Positions 31,969 to 43,941 of a stretch of DNA of 64,000 nt are shown here, piece by piece; positions within the stretch are counted from its first letter, which is position 1; each line of letters opens with the position of its first letter. The position numbers and the translations under genes were made by a program. This DNA is from Hawksworthiomyces lignivorus. Lineage: Eukaryota > Ascomycota > Sordariomycetes > Ophiostomatales > Ophiostomataceae. The notes under the pieces are model-generated. The model did not search any database and had not been told where the DNA came from. It saw only the letters and a program-made list of their open reading frames with translations. The stretch is from positions 496,001 to 560,000 of the forward strand of contig NTMA01000007.1 in the NCBI GenBank assembly GCA_002917075.1, given 5' to 3'.

Positions 31969-34900
31969 ACCGAGGTGCTCATGTGATTTATCTTTTTTCC
32001 TTTGTCTCTTTTCTAACCTCCTTTTCCTCATTCCACACTGAGATACCACCTATTTTCTTGCCGATGCATTATACTTGCCATGGAGTCTTTTCTCTTTTTC
32101 TTGTTTTCTTTTCCACTCTACCATCCGTCCGTCTCTTCTCTGGCGACTGGGTACTAGCACCCCATAATACCTTACAGCTTGACTACTCTCATTCTCTTCA
32201 TCTCTCTTCTTTTTTCCTTTGTCGATGGAACGATTGCGGATTGGGGTCGGGGTTCTGGCTTCTTATCACGTGGGGTGCATGGCTCTTCTTTTTTTACATT
32301 TCTATCTCTCTTGCTCTTTTTTTGCATGACAATCATACAATGGGCTACAAAAAACAGTCTCGCCCACTCTTGGATTTTCTTTTGTTTATACTTCTTCATT
32401 CCAGCCTTGTTTTTTATTCAAGAAAAGGAAGTTAATACCTATTAAACAACAGTATCGTGCGTAGTAATAGCATGCGTGTGAATGTGCCCAATGAGTCTGC
32501 TCGTCCCGCTGCAGAGATGCCTCTAATGCAGGAATACCGAGACTAAGCGGCTTCAATATTATAGTGTCTATCTCTGCGCCTCTGCGTTAGCCGTTGTGAT
32601 CGCGCAGGAGATATTACTACGTGCAGTGCGGTCTGGGGCTGGCGTAGTCCAATGCACCCGGTAGAAGCTAACACGGACTACGGTGCCTTGCGTGCTTCCC
32701 GAAGTGCGTGCTTGCCCGCTTGTTCGCCCTGGCCTCATGGCCTGGTCTGGGCCTGGCCCTGCCAAAGTTCATTTTGGACAGTGTTTTGCCAAGAGAAGCT
32801 CTATTCTTTCGCAAGGCTTGGGACGATACCATGTAACTAGCTGGAAGCCAGAAAGAATACTACGATGTCGCTAGACATAGCCAAGCTTGAAGCGAAGCCC
32901 ATGAGCCGCTTGTATTCCCAGACGATTCTATCCGAACTCCTATTGAGATGAATAAAAGAGACCATATTATCCAGCAGCAATCTTTCTCCTCTTGTTTCTA
33001 TTTTAAGGATGCAAATAATAGGGTAGGCCGGCACGAAATCAAGTGCGGCCGGATATTACTCCCACTGAAAAGAAAAGCATCAGGGGTGGAAAGGTGATGT
33101 ATGGCAATCATCTCGTGGTTAATGGAAATAAGCCGACTCGCGATCCCGGCGACTGCTACTATTGCCATCCAAGCCTATGACGACGACTCTCTACGGGCTG
33201 GTGTCCACTTGTCTGTATTTCCTTTTCCAGCTTTCTAATTTTCTAATTTTCTTTTTTGATTCTGCTTTTTGACAGGTGGCATGGACGTCGAGGGACGAGG
33301 CAGAGAGGAGGCCAATTACGAAATAGGACGAACGGAAGTTCCCCAAGCCGTCTGGAGTATTAGACAAAAACGAAGGAATGGGGAAACAGAATTCAGGCGT
33401 ATAACGGTGTGCCTGCGGAAACAAGCAGAGCAAAGACCGAAGGGAAACTAGCCGCGAGCCAGTAATGATAGCCAGCTCGGTCAGTTCTATTGATTCTGAA
33501 AGATGCTCTCGCTCCAATACTCCGTATTACTTTGCTGTTTTTAGCGGTACTTGTGCAACAGATAGCTACAAGATTACTGGCTTACAAGAGCTAAAACAGG
33601 GGGAGGGGAGGCGAAGAAGCGGACATGCTGTTGGGGATATGCGATTTCTTTGCACCCTTCATTTTTTTCTTAGCGCTAGTTTGTAGTATTTTCTGGTATA
33701 ATTCCTACTCTTGAACTCCGTATTTCCTATGTTTTTATTTTTAATGGTTGCTACGGAGTAGGAGTAGCCTAACACACTGCTAGCACGGAATACGCTACGT
33801 ATGATGTGGGTAGCTGTCCTCTGCAGAGTGCAGTGCATGGGGGGGGGAACGTTTTAGCGCCTTTCCTTGCCGTCGGGACAACGGCGATCGTTCTTTTTGT
33901 CCCTTTTTTTATGGGCGCATCCCCAATTGTTGAGAAAGGGAGAAAAAAAAACGAAAAAACGACAGTCTCCATAAAATCAATGACGAGCAGCACCACAACA
34001 TACGCAGTACTTCATGTCTCATTAAAATTAACAAGGTCTCTCAATCCCCAAAACAGAAAGCGTGTTTTATCTTACCGCGTAGTTATCTTACCGACGGGTT
34101 TCTTGCGCCTCTCGTTCCTTTTTGCTTTCCCCATTGGCATCTGATGCCATTCACAAAAGCTCGGGCTTTATCTTCCCCATCTAGAGAATGAGATGCTCAA
34201 ATCCTGCACATCTCACGGCCAGCCGAAAGGACGAGTAAGCATGATGTCTTGCTGGACAAAGCTCACCCCTGTCTGCAGCTAAGGCTTATCGGGCTTAGAT
34301 AAGAGCGCGAGGCACGGCTTTGTTGGGAGAATTTTGGGGAATGCCGCCACGCGCAGGTTTTTCCAATGTAAGAACCAGACGGATGAACCTTATTGTGAGC
34401 TGCTTGCAGATGCGCAGTTCGGAATAAGAAGAACACAAATAATGCAACAGTAAAATGCACAACAAACACGGCGGAATACAAAGCCATTTTGTTTAAGATG
34501 CGTTGTTGAGTACCTCAGCGAAAGAATCTCCCAGCGGCTGAGAACTCTGTGACTTTGCAAGTACATAGCGTGTGTACGAATCGTACACGGGTACCAAGGT
34601 ACCCAGCAAGGATGTTGCAGAGACGCAAATTTCATATCCCAACATGGGATTTCTGGTGGTCAAATGGAATTTGCCCCGTTTGGGAAATTGGCATTCTCAT
34701 TCTTTTCCGTATTTTCCCTTCGTCTACATTTCTTCTCCCATGCGTCTCCCACGCTTTTTATTAAGTTGAGAAGAAGGAAGAATTACAAGGAATATGAGCT
34801 ATTTTAGTGCTTTGTAAAGCGAAGGGACGGAAGAAGCAAAAAAAAGAAGAAGAATAGAGTTGTGTAGCAAAGGGCTGTGAGGCTGTGAGACCGCTAGACG

Positions 34901-36506
34901 GATCCCTTCTGTCGGTGATGTCGACCAACTCTGTTTCGAAATTCCTGCTTGTATATGCTGCCCTTGTACTGGATGAAGGCAATAATGTTTCTGTTGTTCT
35001 TGCGAAGTTAGTTATTTTTATTTAAGTTGTTTCTGGAATGTTGATGGTCATGTTGTTCTTGTTTTGTGCTTTATCGCAACTGTCTTGCTTCATTTCTGAT
35101 GCGCCTTTGCATCATAAATTTCGAGGGAGTAGCTTCCCCAACGTTCCAAGTCCGTTTTTTTTCTTCGTTGGGTCTGCGGCAGCTTTCGGTTGGTAGAATC
35201 GACGGCGTTAGGAGTTGGGGGGCAATAGAAGGAACGAAGGGGGGAGGAATGTATAGGGTTGACCCACAGCTACTTTGGATACTTCTGAGGTACTTTTTTC
35301 CGCCCGCTCCAGGACATTACTCGCAGCGCCGGACTTTTATCTTTTAGAAGGGTACGGCTTCGGAAGTTGGCTCCCACTCTGCGAGTCTGTCAGTGAGAAA
35401 AAGAGGTTGCGTTATGTTTGGCTAGGTCTGGCCTCACTAGGCTGTACGTTATCTCACATCTCACCTAACTAATACCAGGTCATTCCGCGTCTGGTGATTA
35501 CTGATGATTGCGCTGCTTCGTCTCGCTGGTGCTCTTGTGCTCTTGGGAGCAGCGCAATTTCCCACGGCTCTTTTCGCAAGGGGGCCCACCTGACTGCATC
35601 GCTTATCCCTGTGGATGCGCTGAAAATCTACTTTTCCCAGCGAGTCTCTAGCTTCCTGGTTCTTTTATAGGGAGCAGAAAAGAAGAAAAGGGGATCTGAA
35701 CCAATGCTGCATGTCGATCCGCTTTGCAGCAGGGAAAGCCGCTCCGATATGCTAAATGTGCATGTAGCTTCAATGTACCTTATTATTTTTTTTTTTTCGT
35801 CTCTCCTCCACGCCTTCCCATCTTTCCACCCACCCAGGAACCCGCTAAAAGCTCCAGTTTCCTTGCAACAGCAAAAGGAGGTCTCGCTATTTGGCGTCTT
35901 CCTTTTCATTAACCTTTTTTTTTTCTTTTCCCGTCCTGCTCTTTCAACTATTATACGTTGTCTTCGTGTCGATCGTCCGCACATCTTCTCGTCTTCTCTC
36001 TTTTCCTCTCCTCTCCTTTCCTGGTTTTATTCTGCTACTTTTTCTCTCTTCCCTCTTTTATGCTTGCCACATAAACTTCATGAACTAGAGACGGGACTTG
36101 TCCTCTTGGGAAGCTCTGCATTGTCTGCTGCTTTTTCTTTTCTCTTCATTCTCTCCCACCTTTGCATCTTCTCTTTAATAGAACTGGTACATGTTTTGCA
36201 TCGGCAGCTTTCTTGTTCGAGCTCGCCTCTCATTGTTCTGGTAGACCTCCATTGCTTTGTGTCTGCCTGTCCTTGCGTTCCGGTCTCCTTGATACCCCTC
36301 TCCTGAACGGCTTCGACCTGGCCGTACTCCTCCCCTAGATACGCATAGATCCGCGAACACGACGAAGACGTCACCGCCACAGTCGTCATTTCCTCTTCTC
36401 CACAGGTCAAACTACCACGCATCTTCACTAGGCTCTACCGCCCCCCTCACCTTGAGCCTTTGGTGACTCCTTTACACGAATATACGTCCTCACCTACCAC
36501 TCCACC
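31969..36506. other. Intergenic, 4.5 kb, upstream of acetyl-CoA carboxylase
   Basis: The longest gene-free gap here. No frame has convincing protein composition: the 200-codon frame at 35704..36306 is Ser/Leu/Phe-rich because the strand is pyrimidine-rich. The final 0.9 kb is probably leader of the downstream gene. An 8-bp inverted repeat (ATGGCAAT at 33101, ATTGCCAT at 33161) is present. The 9-mer TACGGAGTA, or its complement, occurs at 33518 and 33752. Confidence 0.5.
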
Positions 36507-39500
36507 ATGACTGAAATCAACGGCCGCGCCAGCAATGGCGTTGCTTCCAAAGCCCCCAATGGCGCATCTGCAGCAGCACCATTGGCGAACGGCAAGGCCT
36601 CGTACAGCGAGAAGCACAAGCTTGCTGATCACTTCATCGGCGGCAACAAACTTGAAAATGCGCCAGAGTCCAAAGTAAAAGACTTTGTCGCAAAGAATGG
36701 CGGTCACACCGTCATCACAAACGTGAGTGCTTCCTTCTCTCGCCTATTGTGGATTTGAGCTTTCTTTATTTTTTTTTTATTTTTTATTTTATTTTTTTCC
36801 CCTCCTATTGTACTGTTTTGCTCTGTATGCCTCATCTGCTAACTTATCTAGGTCCTGATCGCCAACAACGGTATTGCTGCCGTGAAGGAGATCCGTTCCG
36901 TCCGGAAATGGGCCTACGAGACCTTCGATGATGAGCGCGCCATCCAGTTCACCGTCATGGCCACTCCCGAAGATTTGCAAGCCAACGCCGACTACATCCG
37001 GATGGCTGACCACTACGTCGAGGTGCCCGGTGGCACAAACAACCACAACTACGCCAATGTAGAACTGATTGTGGATGTGGCCGAGCGGATGAACGTCCAC
37101 GCCGTATGGGCAGGCTGGTAAGAAATGCATCGACCCAGGCGGATTGAAGATGAGGACGAATTACTGACTAGACTAGGGGCCACGCTTCCGAAAACCCAAA
37201 ACTTCCCGAGTCCCTCGCTGCTTCGCCAAAAAAGATTGTTTTCATCGGCCCCCCAGGCTCGGCGATGCGGTCTCTTGGTGACAAAATCTCATCCACTATC
37301 GTCGCCCAACATGCCGAAGTACCTTGTATTCCATGGTCGGGCTCCGGCGTAGATACGGTCGAGATCGACCGCTCCGGCATTGTCACTGTCCCCGACGAGG
37401 TATACAAGAAGGGCTGCGTCGAGTCATGGCAAGAGGGTTTGGAAAAGGCCAAAGAGATTGGCTTTCCAGTAATGATCAAGGCCTCCGAGGGTGGTGGTGG
37501 TAAGGGTATCCGGAAAGCCATCGGCGAGGAAGGCTTTGAGCAGCTATACAAGGCTGCTGCTAGCGAAATCCCTGGCTCGCCCATCTTCATCATGAAGTTG
37601 GCCGGCAACGCGCGCCATCTCGAGGTCCAGCTACTGGCCGACCAGTACGGTAACAACATCTCTCTGTTTGGCCGTGATTGTTCCGTGCAGCGGCGCCACC
37701 AGAAGATTATCGAGGAGGCTCCTGTCACAATCGCAAAGCAGCCGACCTTCCATGCCATGGAGGAGGCTGCTGTGCGGCTAGGCAAGCTTGTCGGCTACGT
37801 CTCAGCCGGTACCGTTGAGTACCTCTACTCCCATGCCGATGACAAGTTCTACTTCCTTGAGCTGAACCCCCGTCTGCAAGTCGAGCATCCCACCACCGAA
37901 ATGGTCAGCGGTGTCAATCTGCCCGCCGCCCAGCTCCAGATCGCCATGGGCCTTCCCCTGCATCGCATCCGCGACATTCGTCTGCTGTACGGTGCCGATC
38001 CTAAAACCGCCACTGAGATTGACTTCGAATTTAAGAACGAGGAGAGCGGCCAACTCCAACGGCGCCCGCAGCCCAAGGGCCACACCACTGCCTGCCGTAT
38101 CACTTCTGAAGATCCGGGTGAGGGTTTCAAGCCCTCAAACGGTGTGCTTCACGACCTTAACTTCCGCAGTAGCTCCAATGTTTGGGGTTATTTCTCCGTG
38201 GGCACAGCTGGTGGTATCCACAGTTTCTCCGACAGTCAGTTCGGTCACATTTTCGCCTACGGCGAGAACCGCTCCGCTTCCCGGAAACACATGGTTGTTG
38301 CGCTGAAGGAGCTGAGCATTCGTGGCGACTTCCGCACCACCGTCGAATACCTCATCAAGCTGCTCGAGACCGAAGCCTTCGAGGAGAACACCATCTCCAC
38401 CGGCTGGCTGGACGAGCTTATCTCGAACAAGCTGACCGCCGAGCGTCCGGATCCCGTTCTTGCCGTCGTCTGCGGCGCCGCTACCAAGGCCCACGTTGCG
38501 AGCGAAGCCTGCTTGGCTGAGTACCGCGCTGGTTTGGAAAAGGGTCAAGTCGCCTCGAAGGAGATCCTCAAGTCCGTCTTCCCTGTTGATTTTATCTATG
38601 AGGGCTTCCGGTACAAGTTCACCGTCACACGGTCGAGCGCCGACAGCTACACCCTCTTCATCAACGGCTCAAAGTGCTCCGTCGGTGTCCGTGCCCTCAG
38701 CGACGGTGGACTTCTACTTCTGGTGGATGGCCGCAGCCACAACGTTTACTGGAAAGAAGAGCCTGCTGCTACACGACTCTCCGTGGATGGCAAGACCTGT
38801 CTGCTAGAGCAGGAGAACGATCCTACCCAGCTTCGCACGCCCAGCCCCGGTAAGCTTGTCAAGTATACCGTGGAGAGCGGCGAGCACGTTCAGGCCGGAC
38901 AGACGTTTGCCGAGGTGGAGGTCATGAAGATGTACATGCCGCTCATTGCGCAAGAAGACGGTATCGTGCAGCTTATCAAGCAGCCTGGTTCTACCCTCGA
39001 GGCCGGTGACATCCTTGGCATATTAGCGCTAGACGATCCCAGCCGTGTCAAACAGGCGCAGCCCTTCCTAGAGAAACTGCCGCGTCTTGGCTCGCCGGTT
39101 ATCATCGGTACCAAGCCGTCCCAGCGCTTTGTTGTCGCGCACAGCACGCTCCAGAACATCTTGTTGGGTTATGACAACCAGACGGTCATGGCCCAGACTT
39201 TAGCTGAGCTGATTGAGGTCATGCATGATCCTGATTTGCCCTTCAGCGAGTGGAACGCCCAGTTCTCTGCCCTGCACGCCCGTATGCCCCAAAAGCTTGA
39301 CACCTTGTTCGGCCAGATTGTCGAGCGCGCCAAGTCGCGCCAGGCCGATTTCCCGGCGAAAACCCTCATTCGAGCATTCCAAAAGTTCGTAGAGGAGCAC
39401 GTTGCTCCTCAAGACGCCGAGCTGCTGAAGGAAACGCTGTCTCCACTAGCTGATGTTCTGCGTCTCTATCTTGACGGCCAGAAGGTTCGCGAGCTCAATG

Positions 39501-42500
39501 TCATCGCGGGTCTCCTGTCCCTCTACGCCGATACGGAGCGCCTCTTCTCTGGCCGCCGCTCTCAGGACGAGGAAGTTATTCTTAAGCTGCGTGACGAAAA
39601 CAAAGAGGACACCAACAAGGTTGTGCAAACTGTTCTCTCGCACAGCCGTGTTGGCTCCAAGAACAGCCTCATCTTGGCCATTCTTGAAGAGTACCGTCCT
39701 AACAAGCCTGGCGTCGGCAACATTGCCAAATATTTGCGTCCTGTTCTTCGCAAGCTAGCTGAGCTGGAGTCCCGCCAAACTTCCAAGGTTTCTCTGAAGG
39801 CTCGTGAGATTTTGATCCAGTGTGCTCTGCCGTCTCTCGAAGAGCGCCAGTCCCAGATGGAGCTGATTCTGCGTTCCTCTGTTGTTGAATCGCGCTACGG
39901 CGAGTCGGGCTGGGAGCACAGACAGCCCAACTTTGACATCATCAAGGAGCTCGTCGACTCCAAGTACACTGTGACCGATGTGCTTCCCATGTTCTTCGGC
40001 CATGACGACCCTTGGGTTACCATTGCTGCACTAGAAGTTTACGTCCGCCGCTCGTACCGTGCCTACATTCTCAAGCAGATCGAGTACCACAGCGACGAGA
40101 CGGACACGCCCCAGTTCATCACTTGGGACTTTGCCCTCCGCAAGATCGGCCAGTCCGAATTTGGTCTGCCAGTGCAATCTGCCGCACCTTCTTCCCCTGC
40201 CACACCTACGGAGTTTGGTTTTAAGCGCATCAGCTCCATCAGCGACATGTCGTACCTCTCGCGTAAGACAGAAGAGGAACCAACGCGGAAGGGTGTCATT
40301 ATTCCATGCCGCTACATTGACGATGCCGAGGAGCTGTTGTCCAAGGCTCTGGATACCCTTCCTCTGGCTGCCAAACGGCCAGCCTTGCGCCAGACGGGAT
40401 CGAGCACCTTGATCCCGCTTCTGGAGGGCCGCCGCCGCCCTGCACCGGTGCGCCTGGAACACACCGACGAGCTCTCTGCTGTTGTGAATGTTGCTATTCG
40501 CGACTCGGAGGGCCGTAACGACCAGGATACGCTCAGCCTCATCAAGTCTGTTGTGGACCAGTTCAAGGATGAGCTGCTGGCCCATCGTGTTCGCCGTATT
40601 ACCTTCATTTGCGGTCGCAAGGATGCTTCGTACCTGGGCTACTATACGTTCCGTGGTCCCGATTACGAAGAAGATGACAGCATCCGTCACAGTGAGCCTG
40701 CGTTGTCGTTCCAGCTTGAACTGGGACGTCTTTCCAAGTTCAAGATCCGCCCTGTGTTCACCGAGAACAAGAACATCCACGTGTACGAGGCCATTGGCAA
40801 GGGCGTCGAAACCGACAAGCGCTACTTCACCCGCGCCGTCATCCGCCCTGGTCGCCTCCGCGACGAGATCCCCACTGCTGAGTATCTCATATCTGAGGCC
40901 GATCGCGTCATCAACGATATCTTTGACGCTCTCGAGATTATTGGCAACAACAACTCGGATCTGAACCACATGTTCCTCAACTTTACGCCCGTCTTCCAGC
41001 TGCAGCCAGAAGAGGTCGAGCACTCTCTGCAGGGTTTCCTGGACCGATTCGGCCCTCGTGGCTGGCGTCTGCGTGTGGCCCACGTCGAAATCCGCATCAT
41101 CTGCACAGATCCCACGACGGGCATGCCGTACCCTCTGCGTGTCATCATCACCAACACATCTGGCTACGTTATCCAGGTCGAGATCTATGCCGAGCGGAAG
41201 TCGGAGCAGGGCGAATGGGTGTTCCATTCGATTGGTGGCACGACCAAGATTGGCTCCATGCACCTGCTGCCCGTCTCGACGCCGTATCCCACCAAGAACT
41301 GGCTCCAGCCGAAGCGGTATAAGGCTCATCTCCTGGGCACGCAGTACGTGTACGACTTCCCCGAGGTGTTCCGCCAGGCTATCCAGAACAGCTGGGCCAA
41401 GGTCGTCAAGCACAACCCTGCGCTGCTCGATAAGCAGCCGCCAGTTGGCGAGTGCATTGAGTCCTCTGAGCTGGTCCTGGACGACCAAGGCAACTTGGCT
41501 GAGGTTTCGCGCGAACCTGGTATGAACACCTGCGGCATGGTCGGCTGGCTGATCACGGGCCGCACTCCTGAGTACCCTAGAGGCCGTCAATTTATCGTCA
41601 TTGCCAACGACATCACGTACAACATTGGCTCGTTCGGCCCCAAGGAGGACAGCTTCTTCAACAAGTGCACTGAGCTTGCGCGCAAGTTGGGCATTCCCCG
41701 CATCTACCTTTCTGCCAACTCGGGTGCTCGCTTGGGTCTTGCCAATGAGCTGATGCCCTACTTCAAGGTTGCATGGAATGATGCCGAGAAGCAGGAACTT
41801 GGCTTCAAGTACCTGTACTTGGACGAGGCTGCCAAGACTCAGTTCAAGGACACAGTCATCACGGAAGAAGTTGTCGAAGGCGGCGAGAAGCACCACAAGA
41901 TTATCACCGTTGTCGGTGCCGAAGATGGTCTTGGTGTCGAGTGTCTGCGTGGCTCTGGTCTCATTGCTGGTGCCACAAGCCGGGCCTACAACGACATCTT
42001 CACAGTGACATTGGTGACCTGCCGGTCTGTTGGTATGTATTTTTTTCCCTCCCATGGCGCTGGGAACATCCACTTCAAAATCAGTTTGTCTAACCTTCAA
42101 TTTTTTTTCACAGGAATCGGTGCTTACCTTGTTCGCCTAGGCCAGCGTGCTGTCCAGGTTGAAGGCCAGCCCATCATCCTTACTGGTGCTCCTGCGCTTA
42201 ACAACCTGCTCGGTCGTGAAGTGTACACATCCAACCTGCAGCTTGGTGGCACTCAGATCATGTACCGCAATGGTGTGTCCCACATGACCGCCAGAGACGA
42301 CATGGAAGGTGTCTCGCGAATTGTGGAGTGGATCTCTTTCGTTCCCGACAAGCGCAACAACCCCGTTCCCATCAGCATCTCGACCGATGCTTGGGACCGC
42401 GACATCGTCTACACCCCGCCACAGAAGCAACCGTATGATGTGCGGTGGATGATCTCGGGTAAGCAGGATGGCGATGACTTCCAGCCTGGTCTATTCGACA

Positions 42501-43678
42501 AGGACTCTTTTGTGGAGACCCTTGGCGGCTGGGCTCGGACGGTTGTTGTTGGTCGCGCTCGTCTTGGTGGCATCCCCATGGGTGTCATCGCCGTGGAGAC
42601 CCGGGCTGTTGAAAACATCACCCCGGCCGACCCTGCCAACCACGACTCCATTGAGCAGATCACCAACGAAGCTGGTGGTGTGTGGTACCCCAACTCGGCG
42701 TTCAAGACTGCACAGGCCATCAATGACTTCAACAATGGCGAGCAGCTTCCTCTGATGATCCTGGCAAACTGGCGTGGCTTCTCAGGTGGCCAGCGCGACA
42801 TGTACAACGAAGTTCTCAAGTACGGCAGTTTCATTGTCGACGCCCTAGTGAAGTATGAGCAGCCTATCTTCGTTTACATTCCTCCCCACGGTGAGCTGCG
42901 TGGTGGTTCGTGGGTTGTCGTCGACCCCACGATCAATGCGACCGCCATGGAGATGTATGCGGACGAAGAATCTCGCGGTGGTGTCTTGGAGCCTGAGGGC
43001 ATGATAGGAATCAAGTACCGCAAGGACAAGCAGCTTGATACGATGGCACGCCTCGATCCTACCTATGGCATGCTCAAGAAGACGATTGTGGAGGCCCAGA
43101 AAGCCGGCGCCTCGACAGAGGACGTGGAGAAGATCAGAGAGAAGCTTCTGGCTCGCGAACAGCAGCTGCTGCCGATTTACCAGCAGCTCGCCGTCCAGTT
43201 CGCTGACCTGCACGATCGCGCGGGCCGCATGAAGGCTAAGGGCGCGATCCGTGACATCCTGGAGTGGCGCAACGCACGTCGCTTCTTCTACTGGCGCGTG
43301 CGCCGGCGCTTGAACGAGGAGTACATCCTGCGCAAGATGGCCAGCGTGACTGCCTCGGGCAGCCCGTCCTCCGCCAACCGTACAGCCACTGACAACGCTG
43401 CGCAGACACGGGCACGTCACTTGCAGCTGCTCGAGGCCTGGTCGGCAATTCCTGGATTTAAGAAGGAGGACCGAGAGGTAGCTCAGTGGTATGAAGAGAA
43501 CAAGAAGGTGGTGCAAGAGAAGCTGGAGGCACTGAAGGCGGATGCGGTGGCATCAGAGATCCGCGAGCTCATCAGGAGCAACAAGAAGGACAACGCGGCC
43601 TGGAAGGGCGTGCGGGACGTTCTGCGGGTGATGCCCGTCGTGGACAAGGAGAAGCTGCTGAAATTCCTGTCTGACTAA
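36507..43678 (+). CDS. ACC1: Acetyl-CoA carboxylase, multifunctional
   Basis: Exons 36507..36722, 36852..37117, 37177..42032 and 42114..43678 give 2300 aa, the usual fungal length. The enzyme carboxylates acetyl-CoA to malonyl-CoA in the cytosol, the committed step of fatty-acid synthesis. Domains: biotin carboxylase (about 55-560; ATP-grasp loop [26 protein letters not shown]); biotin carrier with EVMKMYMPL, biotinyl Lys at 745; central regulatory domain; carboxyltransferase (about 1500-2230; [31 protein letters not shown]). Ser1181 in [12 protein letters not shown] aligns with the Snf1 site of yeast Acc1. Intron 3 (81 nt) is a multiple of three and has no stop, but removing it restores the invariant CRSVGIGAY block. 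Confidence 0.97.
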
Positions 43679-43941
43679 AAAAATTAAGCGTGTTGCTATT
43701 TGTTCCTGTTATTTTACATAAGGTCTTTGGTTAGGGTGCATTGTTTGTCCATTTGATCATTGTTTTCGAGCATGTCGTATGTCTTTTTTTCTCTATTCTC
43801 GAATATATTTTATCTGCAATAGATGGAACCTAACAAAATTACAAACGCTGCTATATTCAATTTACTTTGCTGTGTGCGTACTAACTAATTTTATGCTACA
43901 TGTCGTTCCCATGATAAAGTTGTATCTTATGTAATGGTTGC

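Noticed and set aside
33101..33168. 8-bp inverted repeat 52 bp apart (ATGGCAAT/ATTGCCAT), considered as a tRNA acceptor stem or a small RNA.
   Set aside because: No A or B box and no further stem pairing; such short inverted repeats are common.
35704..36306. 200-codon frame upstream of acetyl-CoA carboxylase resembling a membrane protein.
   Set aside because: The strand is extremely pyrimidine-rich, which automatically encodes Ser/Leu/Phe runs. It lies in the probable leader and lacks conserved motifs.
40031..42100. 689-codon minus-strand frame inside acetyl-CoA carboxylase.
   Set aside because: Antisense shadow produced by codon bias of the strongly conserved sense gene.
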